From: Colwellia psychrerythraea
GTDB lineage: Bacteria; Pseudomonadota; Gammaproteobacteria; Enterobacterales; Alteromonadaceae
NCBI GenBank assembly: GCA_002163005.1
Contig: MAAF01000070.1
Location: 1 to 64,000, forward strand
Direction: 5' to 3'
Length of the DNA stretch: 64,000 nucleotides
The notes beneath the pieces were generated by a model. The model was not told where the DNA came from and ran no database searches. It saw only the letters and a list, made by a program, of their open reading frames with translations. Shown in pieces: positions 46,440 through 55,731 of the stretch (positions are counted from its first letter, which is position 1; every line of letters starts with the position of its first letter). Made by a program: the position numbers and the translations under genes.

Positions 46440-46445
46440 TATAAT
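46440..46445 (+). promoter_or_regulatory. candidate -10 box for glnS
   Basis: A perfect TATAAT preceded by CTTGC, about 104 bp upstream of the glnS ATG. The -35 region is not convincing. A solo end of the dispersed repeat (ATACCAATCGG at 46488) lies in the leader. Confidence 0.4.
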
Positions 46446-46548
46446 GCCTCATATCTTTGTGCGTAAACGCACTTTATACCAAGCTTCATACCAATCGGCG
46501 TCATAAGTTGAGCCAATTGTATTAGGTTATTTTCAGAGGTTTATTTTC

Positions 46549-48219
46549 ATGTCGGATACCGAAAACCGCCCAACAAACTTTATTCGTAATATCATTGATG
46601 CCGATCTAGAGAGTGGTAAACACACAAGTGTGCAAACACGTTTTCCACCAGAGCCTAATGGCTTCCTACATATTGGTCATGCAAAAGCTATTTGTTTAAA
46701 CTTTGGTATTGCTAAAGATTATAAAGGCTTATGTAATTTACGTTTTGATGATACCAACCCTGAAAAAGAAGATATTGATTACGTTCATGCTATTCAAAAA
46801 GATGTGCAGTGGTTAGGTTTTGAGTGGGCAGGGGAAATTCATTATTCTTCTAATTACTTTGACCAGCTACATGGCTTTGCGGTTGAACTTATTGAAAAAG
46901 GTTTGGCGTTTGTTTGCTTCTTAAACGCGGAAGAAACCCGTGAATATCGTGGTACTTTGAATAAACCCGGTAAAAATAGCCCTTACCGTGATACTTCAGT
47001 TGAAGAGAATTTAGCCTTATTTACCAAAATGAAAAATGGCGAATTTGAAGAAGGTATTTGTGCCCTGCGCGCGAAAATTGATATGACTTCAAGCTTTATG
47101 TGTATGCGCGATCCTATTATTTATCGTGTGCGTTTTGCCCATCATCATCAAACAGGCGATAAGTGGTGCATTTACCCAATGTATGACTTTACCCATTGTC
47201 TTTCTGATGCGTTAGAAGGCATTACCCATTCTATTTGTACGTTAGAGTTTCAAGATAACCGACGTTTATACGACTGGGTAATTGAAAATGTTTCTGTACC
47301 AAGTACGCCACATCAATATGAATTTTCTCGCTTAAACCTTGAATATACGTTGATGAGCAAGCGTAAGTTAAATACGTTGGTCGAAGACAAGTTAGTTGAT
47401 AGTTGGGATGATCCGCGTATGCCAACGATTGCTGCTTTTCGTCGTCGTGGTTATACACCAGCGTCAATGCGAGAATTTGCTAAGCGAATTGGTGTAACTA
47501 AAATGGAAAACACCATTGAGATGAGTGTCTTAGAAGCATGTATTCGTGAAGATTTAAATGATAATGCTCCCCGTGCAATGGCTGTTTTAGATCCGATTAA
47601 ATTAGTGATTGAAAATTATCCAGCAGATAAAAATGAAGATCTTGTTGTTAAGAATCACCCAAGTGATGACGAGCAAGGGACACGTATTGTGCCATTTTCT
47701 AAGGAGCTTTATATTGAAGCGGAAGACTTTAGAGAAGAAGCGAATAAAAAATATAAACGTTTGGTCATTGATAAAGCCGTACGTCTACGTGGTGCTTACG
47801 TTGTTACAGCAACACGCTGCGATAAAGATGAACAGGGTAATGTTACCACTGTTTACTGTACTTACAATGAAGATACTCTAGGTAAAAACCCAACCGATGG
47901 TACTAAACCTAAAGGGGTAATTCATTGGGTTGATGCCAATAAATCACTTGATGCGATAGTACGTTTATATGATCGATTATTTACCGTACCTAACCCTGCA
48001 GCAGCAGATGATTTTCATTCAGTAATTAATCCTGAGTCTTTAGTGACTATTACGGGTGCTAAAGTTGAGCCATCACTAGCAGAGGCAAAACCTGAATTTG
48101 CGTATCAATTTGAGCGCCAAGGTTACTTTTGCCTAGATAATGATATTAAAGAGCCAGGGGCATTAGTCTTTAATCGCACGGTTGGTTTGCGTGATACTTG
48201 GGCTAAAATAAGTCAGTAA
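46549..48219 (+). CDS. glnS: glutaminyl-tRNA synthetase
   Basis: A class I synthetase that charges tRNA-Gln; 556 residues (E. coli 554). The HIGH motif is in [17 protein letters not shown] and the KMSKS equivalent is LMSKRKLN. The C-terminal anticodon-binding beta-barrels are complete, ending near [12 protein letters not shown]. The presence of this enzyme means glutamine is charged directly and not by the transamidation route. AGAGG precedes the ATG. It is a single-gene unit closed by a terminator. Confidence 0.97.
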   Translation: MSDTENRPTNFIRNIIDADLESGKHTSVQTRFPPEPNGFLHIGHAKAICLNFGIAKDYKGLCNLRFDDTNPEKEDIDYVHAIQKDVQWLGFEWAGEIHYSSNYFDQLHGFAVELIEKGLAFVCFLNAEETREYRGTLNKPGKNSPYRDTSVEENLALFTKMKNGEFEEGICALRAKIDMTSSFMCMRDPIIYRVRFAHHHQTGDKWCIYPMYDFTHCLSDALEGITHSICTLEFQDNRRLYDWVIENVSVPSTPHQYEFSRLNLEYTLMSKRKLNTLVEDKLVDSWDDPRMPTIAAFRRRGYTPASMREFAKRIGVTKMENTIEMSVLEACIREDLNDNAPRAMAVLDPIKLVIENYPADKNEDLVVKNHPSDDEQGTRIVPFSKELYIEAEDFREEANKKYKRLVIDKAVRLRGAYVVTATRCDKDEQGNVTTVYCTYNEDTLGKNPTDGTKPKGVIHWVDANKSLDAIVRLYDRLFTVPNPAAADDFHSVINPESLVTITGAKVEPSLAEAKPEFAYQFERQGYFCLDNDIKEPGALVFNRTVGLRDTWAKISQ

Positions 48220-48281
48220 GGTAAAAACATAATAGTAAAAGGCACAATAAATGTGTTAACAATATTTATGGCGTCTTATTA

Positions 48282-48327
48282 AAAAGCCAGTGGCGAGTTA
48301 TTTAAACTTACCACTGGTTTTTTTTTT
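48282..48327 (+). terminator. intrinsic terminator of glnS
   Basis: CCAGTGG and CCACTGG form a stem around a 17-base loop, followed by ten T residues. Confidence 0.8.
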
Positions 48328-48357
48328 GCGAAACCTGTTAGTCTTATAGGCAACTTA

Positions 48358-48404
48358 TATACCCAAGCTACCTGAAGATGCGTGCTTCAGGACGCTTGGG
48401 TATA
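48358..48404. repeat. dispersed nested hairpin, TATACCCAAGC type
   Basis: Outer arms TATACCCAAGC and GCTTGGGTATA are exact complements. Inner arms CCTGAAG and CTTCAGG are also exact. This cruciform-like 47-bp unit resembles REP-type elements. A related copy is at 36846-36878, and a decayed one (ACCCATGATACTTCAAGATG...) lies near 60123. Confidence 0.75.
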
Positions 48405-48427
48405 CATCATTAGTTCGGGCATATTTA

Positions 48428-50584
48428 ATGAATAAACAGTTAGTTGCAATAATTATAGCCAGTTTTTTTATGCTACTTATCTTAGCTGGCTGTCAAGAGC
48501 AGCCCCAAGTAGAAGAAAATATTAAAACTGACATTAGCCAAAAAGATAGCCAGAACGGTAGCCAAGGCAAACTAAAGTCTGAAACAAAAAAAGCTGTAAA
48601 AATTATTGAGATGAGAACAACCGCTAGAACTTGGTCTGAAATAAAAGCATCAGGTTACATTAATGCAGTAAAACTTGATTGGCAATTAGAGTCTGCATTA
48701 CCCCGAGCAGGCTCGACAGCGGCATATCACTCTACTTTATTACAGAGTTTTGCTGATGCACGAGGTTTAAATATTAAGTGGCATAGAGTGAGCAACTTAG
48801 CTGGTATGTTTAAGAAATTATCAGCATTTGAGGTTGATATTATTCCGCGACATTTAACCATCACCACTAATCGTCTGGATAAATATAGTTTCACCTATCC
48901 ACTTTTACGTGACAAAGAAGTGGTCATTGCTAAATCGGGCAAACAAGGTTTCAATGAGGATGATGACAATAATATCTCTCTTCCTATTGGCTCAGCTTAT
49001 ATTGATAGTGTTAGTAAGCAATATCCTCACTGGCAAGTTAATATTATTGAAGAGCATGTTAGCTCCGAGGAAATGGCTGATAATGTCGCAGCAGGCCTGA
49101 CAAAATATACTATAATTGATGGTTTTGCTTTAGAAACATTAAAACAATATCGAGAAGATATTCAAAGTGTTTTCACTCTACCTAAAGCAATTAATCTTGC
49201 CTGGGCTATTAATTTAGATAATGACAGTTTTTTATATGAGTTAAATGAATTCATATCGGTTCATCATGTTATGCAAATGGTAGAGCCAGAGCGCACAATC
49301 GATTTTAAACAGTTAGTAAAAGATAACCTTCCTTTACGTGTGATCACACGAAATAGCCCTGAAACCTATTTTTTATGGCGTGGCGAGTTACTCGGTTTCG
49401 AATATGAATTGATGCGCAAATTTGCGGATATTCATAAGGTGAAATTGGTTATTGTCGTGGCGGATAGTTATGAAGAAATGTTGGAGTTATTAGCTGAGGG
49501 TAAAGGCGATATTATTGCTGCAGGACTTTCTCGTACTAAAGCACGAACAAAGCAAATAACTAACGCAAAGCTAGCGACAAGTATTCGTTATAACCGAGTA
49601 AAAGAGCAGTTGGTTGCTCATCAAGAAAGCATGCCTATAAATAAACTAATTGACCTTCAAGGCCGCACGATAACCATCAGGAAAAGCAGCAGTTTTTGGG
49701 CAACAGCACAAAGATTAGCGAAAGATTTTGGCGCTAATATTGTCATCGCAAATGAAGACATCGCCACAGAAATATTAATCAGTCAGGTGGCAGATAAAGA
49801 GATAGACTTAACTATTGCCGATAGTAATTTGATCGCTATTGAAAGTAGCTTTCGTCCACAAATTATAACCCCGTTAACCTTTAAAGAAGATGTACCTTAC
49901 GCCTACTTAGTTAGGAAAAACAATCCGCAATTACTGGCCTACTTAAATGAATTTGTAAGAAAGTACTACCGCGGTACTTTTTATAATGTGGTTAAAAATA
50001 AGTATTTTTATAATGAAAAATTGCAAAAAAGTCATAAAGAGCACCGTTTAGTCTCCGGTTCGACCCTATCGCCCTATGATGATATTGTTCGCGCTTATGT
50101 ACAACCTTATAACTTTGATTGGCGACTTATCGTTTCGCAAATGTATCAAGAAAGTCGGTTTAATCCGCTAGCCAGTAATGCCACGGGCGCTTTTGGCTTA
50201 ATGCAGATGCTGCCGCGCACAGCAGCAGAGCTTGGTGTAGATGATTTAAAAGACCCCGAACAAGCCATTGCATCAGGCGTGCAATATCTAGATTGGACTC
50301 GTGACCGATTCTCTAAGGACTTGGCGGTACAAGAGCAAATATTTTTCTCACTAGCCTCTTATAATGCCGGTTATGGACATGTAAAAGATGCACAGCGCTT
50401 AGCTAGACAGCTAGGACTTAGAAGTGATCGATGGTTTAATAATGTTGAAAAAGCCATGTTATTACTTCAGCGTAGACAATATTATAAAAAAGCACGCTTT
50501 GGTTATGTTCGAGGAAGAGAGCCGGTAAATTATGTACGCGATATCCATCAGCGCTATTTAAGTTATATTCGCATTACTGATTAA
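48428..50584 (+). CDS. MltF-like lytic transglycosylase with doubled solute-binding region
   Basis: A 718-residue lipoprotein (lipobox LILAGC) against about 518 in E. coli MltF. Residues about 85-290 and about 300-540 both look like family 3 solute-binding domains; the second has YFLWRGELLGFEYELMRKFAD and DIIAAGLSRT. The C-terminal SLT domain has the catalytic Glu575 in QMYQESRFNP followed by ATGAFGLMQMLPRTA and the FFSLASYNAGYGHV block. It cleaves peptidoglycan glycan strands to anhydro-muropeptides, probably at the outer membrane. MltF has one binding domain, so the doubling is unusual. Confidence 0.82.
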   Translation: MNKQLVAIIIASFFMLLILAGCQEQPQVEENIKTDISQKDSQNGSQGKLKSETKKAVKIIEMRTTARTWSEIKASGYINAVKLDWQLESALPRAGSTAAYHSTLLQSFADARGLNIKWHRVSNLAGMFKKLSAFEVDIIPRHLTITTNRLDKYSFTYPLLRDKEVVIAKSGKQGFNEDDDNNISLPIGSAYIDSVSKQYPHWQVNIIEEHVSSEEMADNVAAGLTKYTIIDGFALETLKQYREDIQSVFTLPKAINLAWAINLDNDSFLYELNEFISVHHVMQMVEPERTIDFKQLVKDNLPLRVITRNSPETYFLWRGELLGFEYELMRKFADIHKVKLVIVVADSYEEMLELLAEGKGDIIAAGLSRTKARTKQITNAKLATSIRYNRVKEQLVAHQESMPINKLIDLQGRTITIRKSSSFWATAQRLAKDFGANIVIANEDIATEILISQVADKEIDLTIADSNLIAIESSFRPQIITPLTFKEDVPYAYLVRKNNPQLLAYLNEFVRKYYRGTFYNVVKNKYFYNEKLQKSHKEHRLVSGSTLSPYDDIVRAYVQPYNFDWRLIVSQMYQESRFNPLASNATGAFGLMQMLPRTAAELGVDDLKDPEQAIASGVQYLDWTRDRFSKDLAVQEQIFFSLASYNAGYGHVKDAQRLARQLGLRSDRWFNNVEKAMLLLQRRQYYKKARFGYVRGREPVNYVRDIHQRYLSYIRITD

Positions 50585-50654
50585 TAGGGTCATTAGTCTA
50601 TGTTTTGGGGAAGAGGAAAAGAACCATTTTTTTATTATTAATAGCATATAAATC

Positions 50655-51485
50655 ATGAAACCAATAATAGTCATTATTTTAATGCTGTTTAGTCTTACGG
50701 TTATGTCGGTAAAATCTGAAAATATAGAGCCTGTACATTATGCCTACGCTAATTATTTAGGTAGTGGTATTTATCAAACCACAGGTCAAAATGCCAGTTT
50801 AATCAGCATGCCATTTTCCTATGAACTAGGAAATGAAGGGAAAACAACCTATGGCTTACGTTTACCTGTTTCAGTCGGTTTTTTTGATTTTGAGCTAGCT
50901 GATTTACCTAACCTTGACTTGCCCGATAACGTTGGTACGGTAACTTTTACGCCAGGCATTGCGTTTAACTACCAATACAATAAAGATTGGTTTATTGAGA
51001 GTTATATTGATGTAGGTTATGGGCGAAATCTAACAACGAATAAAGGCGTTAGTGTTCATTCATCAGGCGTTTCAGCGCTTTATCATTTCGATATAAAAAA
51101 TTATGACGCTATTTGGGCAAATAGAATCTATTACGCTCGTTATGATGGTAATGGTTATGATGCTAAAGACTCCTATGCCGCGGTTCAGCTAGGTATCGAC
51201 ATGGGACTACCATTACAATATCAAGTGTTAGGTTACCGATTTCAGCCGAGACTTTTTGCTACTGCCTTTTGGTACTTTAGTGAGGTTGATTTTATAACAC
51301 CTCGAACGCAAAGTTTTGATGAAGAAAACAATGTCACGCTAACTAACAGTGTAGAGTTTGGTTTTACGTTGAAATTTGCTAAAACGATTGGTTATTCGTG
51401 GGCAGGAATTGAACGGTTAGGATTAAGTTATCGCTATAGTAAAAATTTTAGTGCTTTTCGTTTACTGTTTAGCTTTCCTATTTAG
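50655..51485 (+). CDS. outer-membrane beta-barrel protein
   Basis: A 276-residue exported protein with a short signal peptide (IILMLFSLTVMSVKS). The mature part is built of alternating aromatic strands (YGLRLPVSVGFFDFEL, WFIESYIDVGYGRNL) and ends in the terminal strand FSAFRLLFSFPI, as in barrels inserted by BamA. I recall a family of solitary autotransporter-like barrels of similar size but cannot confirm membership. It lies 70 bp after the MltF-like gene, perhaps on the same transcript. Confidence 0.7.
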   Translation: MKPIIVIILMLFSLTVMSVKSENIEPVHYAYANYLGSGIYQTTGQNASLISMPFSYELGNEGKTTYGLRLPVSVGFFDFELADLPNLDLPDNVGTVTFTPGIAFNYQYNKDWFIESYIDVGYGRNLTTNKGVSVHSSGVSALYHFDIKNYDAIWANRIYYARYDGNGYDAKDSYAAVQLGIDMGLPLQYQVLGYRFQPRLFATAFWYFSEVDFITPRTQSFDEENNVTLTNSVEFGFTLKFAKTIGYSWAGIERLGLSYRYSKNFSAFRLLFSFPI

Positions 51486-51544
51486 AGTTTGTATAGTGTT
51501 ATTCTATTCAATCTTCTTATTTTACTAACTCACCAGTAAAAATA

Positions 51545-51568
51545 AAAAGAGGCTCACAGCCTCTTTTT
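51545..51568. terminator. bidirectional terminator between the barrel gene and ilvH
   Basis: AAAAAGAGGCT, loop CAC, AGCCTCTTTTT. The symmetrical A and T tracts serve both converging genes. Confidence 0.9.
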
Positions 51569-51583
51569 AGTGTTTGTTATCAG

Positions 51584-52081
51584 CTAAATTCGTAAAGCTT
51601 GATCACCGCGAGCCATACCAACACAACCTGAACGAGCCGACTCAATAATTTCAGTCTCATTTTGTAAAGCATTAATAAATGCATTGAGTTTTTCAGCGTC
51701 ACCAGTAAGCTGAACGGTATAAACTTGCTTGCCAATATCTATAATGTTACCACGAAATATATCCGTTATCCGTGTTACTTCAGTGCGCGATTTATCACTC
51801 ATCGCCGCCACTTTGACTAATAGTAATTCACGTTCAATATGCTTTCTATCGGTAATATCAGTGATTTTAATCACATCAATAAGCTTATTTACTTGTTTAA
51901 CTATTTGCTCTAATACCTTGTCATCACCTTTAGTCGCAATGGTCATTCGGGATAAACTATTATCATCAGTTGGCGCAACGGTTAAACTTTCAATATTAAA
52001 AGCACGTTGAGAGAATAAGCCAACAATACGTGATAGTGAGCCAGGTTCATTTTCCATCAAAATAGCTAAAATTCTACGCAT
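51584..52081 (-). CDS. ilvH: acetolactate synthase III small (regulatory) subunit
   Basis: The regulatory subunit that gives valine feedback inhibition to the IlvI catalytic subunit. It is 165 residues (E. coli 163) with an N-terminal ACT domain: RRILAILMENEPGSLSRIVGLFSQRAFNIESL. The C-terminal domain has VTRITDIFRGNIIDIG. AAGGAG lies 9 bp upstream of the ATG. The gap to ilvI is 120 bp, wider than usual, and holds a short frame that copies the ilvH start. Confidence 0.96.
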   Translation of the reverse strand: MRRILAILMENEPGSLSRIVGLFSQRAFNIESLTVAPTDDNSLSRMTIATKGDDKVLEQIVKQVNKLIDVIKITDITDRKHIERELLLVKVAAMSDKSRTEVTRITDIFRGNIIDIGKQVYTVQLTGDAEKLNAFINALQNETEIIESARSGCVGMARGDQALRI

Positions 52082-52202
52082 TGTGTCTTTCTCCTTTGCT
52101 CTGCAGGTCTTCTGTCATCAATAGGGAATCATTAAAAACGTGGGAGAATGAACTGATTTCATTCTCAGCTAGCATAACTAACATAGCTAAAATTCTACCC
52201 AT
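52074..52202 (-). CDS. short frame between ilvI and ilvH that echoes the ilvH start
   Basis: An ATG overlapping the ilvI stop (TAATG) opens a 42-codon frame beginning [15 protein letters not shown], very like the ilvH start MRRILAILMENE. Its first 20 bases differ from the ilvH start by one or two bases. It then diverges and stops inside the second and third codons of ilvH (TAG in ATGCGTAGA). It looks like a partial duplication of the ilvH 5' end. It may be translated and may couple ilvI to ilvH, or it may be a relic. Confidence 0.6.
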   Translation of the reverse strand: MGRILAMLVMLAENEISSFSHVFNDSLLMTEDLQSKGERHNA

Positions 52203-53929
52203 TATGATTTAACCCCTTTTTTTAACCACATTTCATCAACTGCTCCCGTACGTATCTGCATCGGGTAAACATGTTCTTTCTCATCAACCATCACGTCGAC
52301 AAAAACTAAACGATCTTTGATATTAAAAGCTTGTGTCAACTTTTCTTCCAACTCATCTAAGTTATCAATCTGAATGCCAACATGACCATAAGCCTCGGCG
52401 ACTTTAACAAAATCAGGTAAGGATTCCATATAGGAAGATGAATGCCGACCACCGTAAACCATATCCTGCCATTGGCGTACCATGCCTAGTGAGCGATTAT
52501 TTAAGGTAACAATAACGACGGGTAAATTATATTGCTTACAGGTGGAAAGCTCTTGGATATTCATTTGAATAGAGCCATCACCAGTTATACAAATAACATG
52601 TTTGTCTGGAAAGGCTAACTTAACGCCCATTGCTGCTGGTAATCCAAAGCCCATGGTGCCTGCGCCACCTGAATTGATCCACCTACGTGGTTTAGCAAAA
52701 GGATAGTATTGTGCCGCAAACATCTGATGTTGACCAACATCTGAGCACACGTATGCATCACCTTGGGTTATTTTATATAACGCTTCAACAACCCGCTGAG
52801 GTTTTATTTTTTCATTAACATCCTGATCATAGCTGATGCTTTTTACATTGCGCCATAAGTTTATTTGTTGCCACCATTGACTCAATTCCGCTTCATCTGG
52901 AGAGAAGTTAATGTCACTTAATTCATCTAATAATTGCTGCATAACCACATCAACTAAACCAACAATTGGAATGTGAGCATTAATCGTTTTTGAGATTGAC
53001 GTTGGGTCAATGTCGACATGAATGATAGTGGCGTTAGGACAAAATTTTTCGACATTATTAGTAACTCTGTCATCAAAACGTGCACCAAGTGCTAAAATAA
53101 CATCAGCATTAGCCATGCTCTTATTCGCTTCTAAACTACCATGCATGCCTAACATACCAATAAACTGTTTGTGAGTTCCTGAAATACCACCCAGTCCCAT
53201 TAACGTATTAGTAATTGGTGCTTTTAATGTCTCAACTAATTTAGTTAATAATTCAGATGCATCAGATAAAACAATACCACCACCAGAATACACTACGAGT
53301 CTTTTGGCATTAGAAATTGTTTGTGCCGCTTTTTTTATTTGTTTCGAATGCCCCTTAATATTAGGGTTATAAGAGCGTATTTTAATATCTGTTTCGATAT
53401 TAAATGGCCCTTTATTTTGAGGAATCAAAATATCTTTAGGAAGTTCAACGACTACGGGGCCTGGTCTACCGGTACTTGCTATATAAAAAGCTTTTGAGAT
53501 GGCATCTGGAATATCAGCTAAAGTTCTACAGCTAAAGCTATGCTTGATAATAGGGCGAGTACAACCGACGATATCAGTTTCTTGAAAAGCATCGTTACCG
53601 ATAAGTGAGGTAGCAACTTGACCGGCAAGCACTACCATAGGGATTGAGTCCATGTAAGCAGTGGCAATACCGGTAACACAGTTAGTTGCGCCAGGGCCAG
53701 ATGTTGCTAATACGACACCGACTTCTCCTGTTGCTCTCGTATAACCATCAGCCATATGAGTGGCCGCTTGTTCATGGCGAACTAAAATATGTTCAATTTC
53801 ATCTTGTTGAAATATAGCGTCATATATATCTAAAACGGACCCGCCGGGGTAGCCGAAAATGTATTTAACTTTTAGTGCTGATAGTGATTTAACTACCATT
53901 TCTGCACCAGTAAAAAGTTCTGTTGTCAT
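52202..53929 (-). CDS. ilvI: acetolactate synthase III large (catalytic) subunit
   Basis: A thiamine-diphosphate enzyme that makes acetolactate or acetohydroxybutyrate, the first common step of valine, leucine and isoleucine synthesis. It is 575 residues (E. coli 574). The active-site glutamate is in [15 protein letters not shown], the FAD-region RFDDRVT is present, and the diphosphate-Mg motif is [25 protein letters not shown] (quoted as GDGS ... N). AAGGTG precedes the ATG. It is transcribed with ilvH behind a leader-peptide attenuator. Confidence 0.97.
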   Translation of the reverse strand: MTTELFTGAEMVVKSLSALKVKYIFGYPGGSVLDIYDAIFQQDEIEHILVRHEQAATHMADGYTRATGEVGVVLATSGPGATNCVTGIATAYMDSIPMVVLAGQVATSLIGNDAFQETDIVGCTRPIIKHSFSCRTLADIPDAISKAFYIASTGRPGPVVVELPKDILIPQNKGPFNIETDIKIRSYNPNIKGHSKQIKKAAQTISNAKRLVVYSGGGIVLSDASELLTKLVETLKAPITNTLMGLGGISGTHKQFIGMLGMHGSLEANKSMANADVILALGARFDDRVTNNVEKFCPNATIIHVDIDPTSISKTINAHIPIVGLVDVVMQQLLDELSDINFSPDEAELSQWWQQINLWRNVKSISYDQDVNEKIKPQRVVEALYKITQGDAYVCSDVGQHQMFAAQYYPFAKPRRWINSGGAGTMGFGLPAAMGVKLAFPDKHVICITGDGSIQMNIQELSTCKQYNLPVVIVTLNNRSLGMVRQWQDMVYGGRHSSSYMESLPDFVKVAEAYGHVGIQIDNLDELEEKLTQAFNIKDRLVFVDVMVDEKEHVYPMQIRTGAVDEMWLKKGVKS

Positions 53930-54005
53930 ACCATCACCTTGATTTTTTTGACCAGTTTTATTGTAAATAGTGTGTTTTTATTCAGTTGAATAAATGTTGA
54001 GCCAA

Positions 54006-54040
54006 TAAAAAACCCTCGGCCTTAAAAAGAGCGAGGGTTT
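54006..54040 (-). terminator. attenuator terminator of ilvIH
   Basis: On the minus strand AACCCTCG, a loop, CGAGGGTT followed by further T residues. It lies between the leader peptide gene and ilvI, about 77 bp before the ilvI ATG, where an attenuator should be. Confidence 0.85.
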
Positions 54041-54066
54041 CTTGATATTCTGCTTAATTGTTTTTG

Positions 54067-54150
54067 CTAAGCACAAGCTATCCCCGCTAATGGTGAAAGT
54101 ACCACTACGACTATGAGGACGACATTGAGGATAGTTGTTTTAAAAATCAT
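54067..54150 (-). CDS. ilvIH leader peptide (branched-chain amino acid attenuation)
   Basis: A 27-residue frame: MIFKTTILNVVLIVVVVLSP then LAGIACA. It contains 6 Val, 4 Leu and 3 Ile, with a VVVV run, directly upstream of an intrinsic terminator and the ilvI gene. This is the pattern of ribosome-mediated attenuation: scarcity of charged tRNA stalls the ribosome and lets transcription continue. E. coli ilvIH is controlled by Lrp, so attenuation here is a difference. The rest of the 53930-54439 gap upstream (54151-54439) shows only AT-rich promoter-like sequence. Confidence 0.85.
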   Translation of the reverse strand: MIFKTTILNVVLIVVVVLSPLAGIACA

Positions 54151-54439
54151 ACAAAAACTTAAATATTTTAATTAGTACTATTTTTAAAGACTTTCACTAC
54201 TTGTGTCAACCAATAAATACAAAACAGCAATAAAAGTGTTATTTAGAGTTTAGTTTGAATATTGACGACTGATTTGTTTGTTTGATATTTATGCAGTTGT
54301 TTACAGTTTGTTAGGGTTGGAAACAATTTGAATCACTGTTTTGTCTGTATTAGTAACGTATTATGATTTATATTAACTGTAATCTTATATCGCAGGCCTT
54401 TGGGTATACAACATTGGTCTTACAAAAAATGGAACAGAT

Positions 54440-55018
54440 ATGAACCCAATTAAATTATTAGTAATTACCAGCTTAATTGTTTTTACCGCTGGTTGTGCAA
54501 CAAATTCAGCGAAAGTTAATTTTGATAAAAATACTGAAATTGAAACGGTTAACTATAAAACCTTTGCTTGGTTAACTAATGCTAAGATCATGGCGGCACC
54601 TGTTGATATAAACCCTGTTATGAAAGAAAGAGTTGATAAGAGTATTGAACAAGCTTTTATTGCAAAAGGTTACCAATTAGTTGATGACGCTGAAAATGCT
54701 GATTTTGCTATTTCTTATACAGTAGGTAGCCGCGATAAAATTAAAGTGAATAGCTACCCAGCAACGTATAACAGCGGATTTGGTTGGGGTCGAGGTTATT
54801 ATGGCGGCCGTGGCTACTACGGTACTATGTCAATGGGTACAGAGACTAGTGTTAGACAATACACCGAGGGTAAGTTAGCTATCGATGTGTATGATGTTAA
54901 GAATCACCAACCAGCTTGGCATGGTTGGGCAACGAAGCGCTTAAGCTCAGAAGATAAAGAAACACCATCAGCAACATTAAACGATATTGTTATCAAAGTA
55001 GTGAATCAGTTTCACTAA
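54440..55018 (+). CDS. DUF4136-family lipoprotein
   Basis: A 192-residue lipoprotein with the lipobox FTAGC. The DUF4136 pattern is visible: YKTFAWLTNA at the start, VDKSIEQAFIAKGYQLVDDAENADFAISYT, a Gly-Tyr-rich stretch (GWGRGYYGGRGYYG), then LAIDVYDVKNHQPAWHGWA. Function unknown; such proteins are thought to lie at the outer membrane facing the periplasm. It is a single gene with its own terminator. Confidence 0.85.
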   Translation: MNPIKLLVITSLIVFTAGCATNSAKVNFDKNTEIETVNYKTFAWLTNAKIMAAPVDINPVMKERVDKSIEQAFIAKGYQLVDDAENADFAISYTVGSRDKIKVNSYPATYNSGFGWGRGYYGGRGYYGTMSMGTETSVRQYTEGKLAIDVYDVKNHQPAWHGWATKRLSSEDKETPSATLNDIVIKVVNQFH

Positions 55019-55042
55019 ACAATAACTTTAAGTCATGATGTA

Positions 55043-55069
55043 TAAAAAACGGCTTAGCCGTTTTTTTTT
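55043..55069. terminator. bidirectional terminator between the DUF4136 gene and yfbR
   Basis: AAAAAACGGC, loop TTA, GCCGTTTTTTTTT. It serves both converging genes. Confidence 0.85.
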
Positions 55070-55093
55070 GCATAAAATAAAATATGTTGATCA

Positions 55094-55687
55094 TTAATCT
55101 TTTGATAGTTTATCTACGGTGGCTAAGCAAGCGGCCATAAAAGTATCAATAAAGTATCCCACTTCAGGCATGTTTTCTTTTAATGCAGATATTTTTATCG
55201 CTAAACGTTGCTCAACATGATCAAACTCTGGATTCTTATGATTGATCTCATCCAGTGCTTTAATATAAGCGACAATAATATCAGCAGCTTTGACAATCGT
55301 TTTGTATTCTTCGGAGACATTATCTTGTACGATAATATCGCTAAATAGTTCTTGAAGGTCATCAGGAAGCGAGGCTAAACATTCTTGTTCTGCTAATAAT
55401 TCAATCTTTTTAAATTCTCTCGCTATCTCTTTATTCGCATACTTTGTTGGATTAACAATATCGCCGTATCGAGTTTCACTTGCTTCGTGATACATGGCAA
55501 TAGTGGATATTTTATCGGCATTGATGTTGCCATTAAATTTTTTATTTTTAATGACAGCAAGTAAATGAGCAACAATGGCAACCTGATGTGAGTGCTCAGC
55601 AATATTTTCAGGTTTCACACAAAACATTAATGACCATCGCTTGATCAATGGCATACGAAACATCCAAGCTAAAAATGAACTTTGCAC
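55094..55687 (-). CDS. yfbR: 5'-deoxynucleotidase YfbR
   Basis: An HD-domain phosphohydrolase that removes phosphate from deoxyribonucleoside 5'-monophosphates. It is 197 residues (E. coli 199). The metal site is spread over ENIAEHSHQVA, TIAMYHEASE and the later VKAADIIVAY. The start is GTG at 55687 with AAGGAG 6 bp upstream. Its order before alaA matches E. coli, where yfbR and alaA (yfbQ) are neighbours. Confidence 0.93.
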   Translation of the reverse strand: MQSSFLAWMFRMPLIKRWSLMFCVKPENIAEHSHQVAIVAHLLAVIKNKKFNGNINADKISTIAMYHEASETRYGDIVNPTKYANKEIAREFKKIELLAEQECLASLPDDLQELFSDIIVQDNVSEEYKTIVKAADIIVAYIKALDEINHKNPEFDHVEQRLAIKISALKENMPEVGYFIDTFMAACLATVDKLSKD

Positions 55688-55731
55688 AATGGCTCCTTGG
55701 TTATTAATGATTGCTAGCTGTTTATTGGTGT

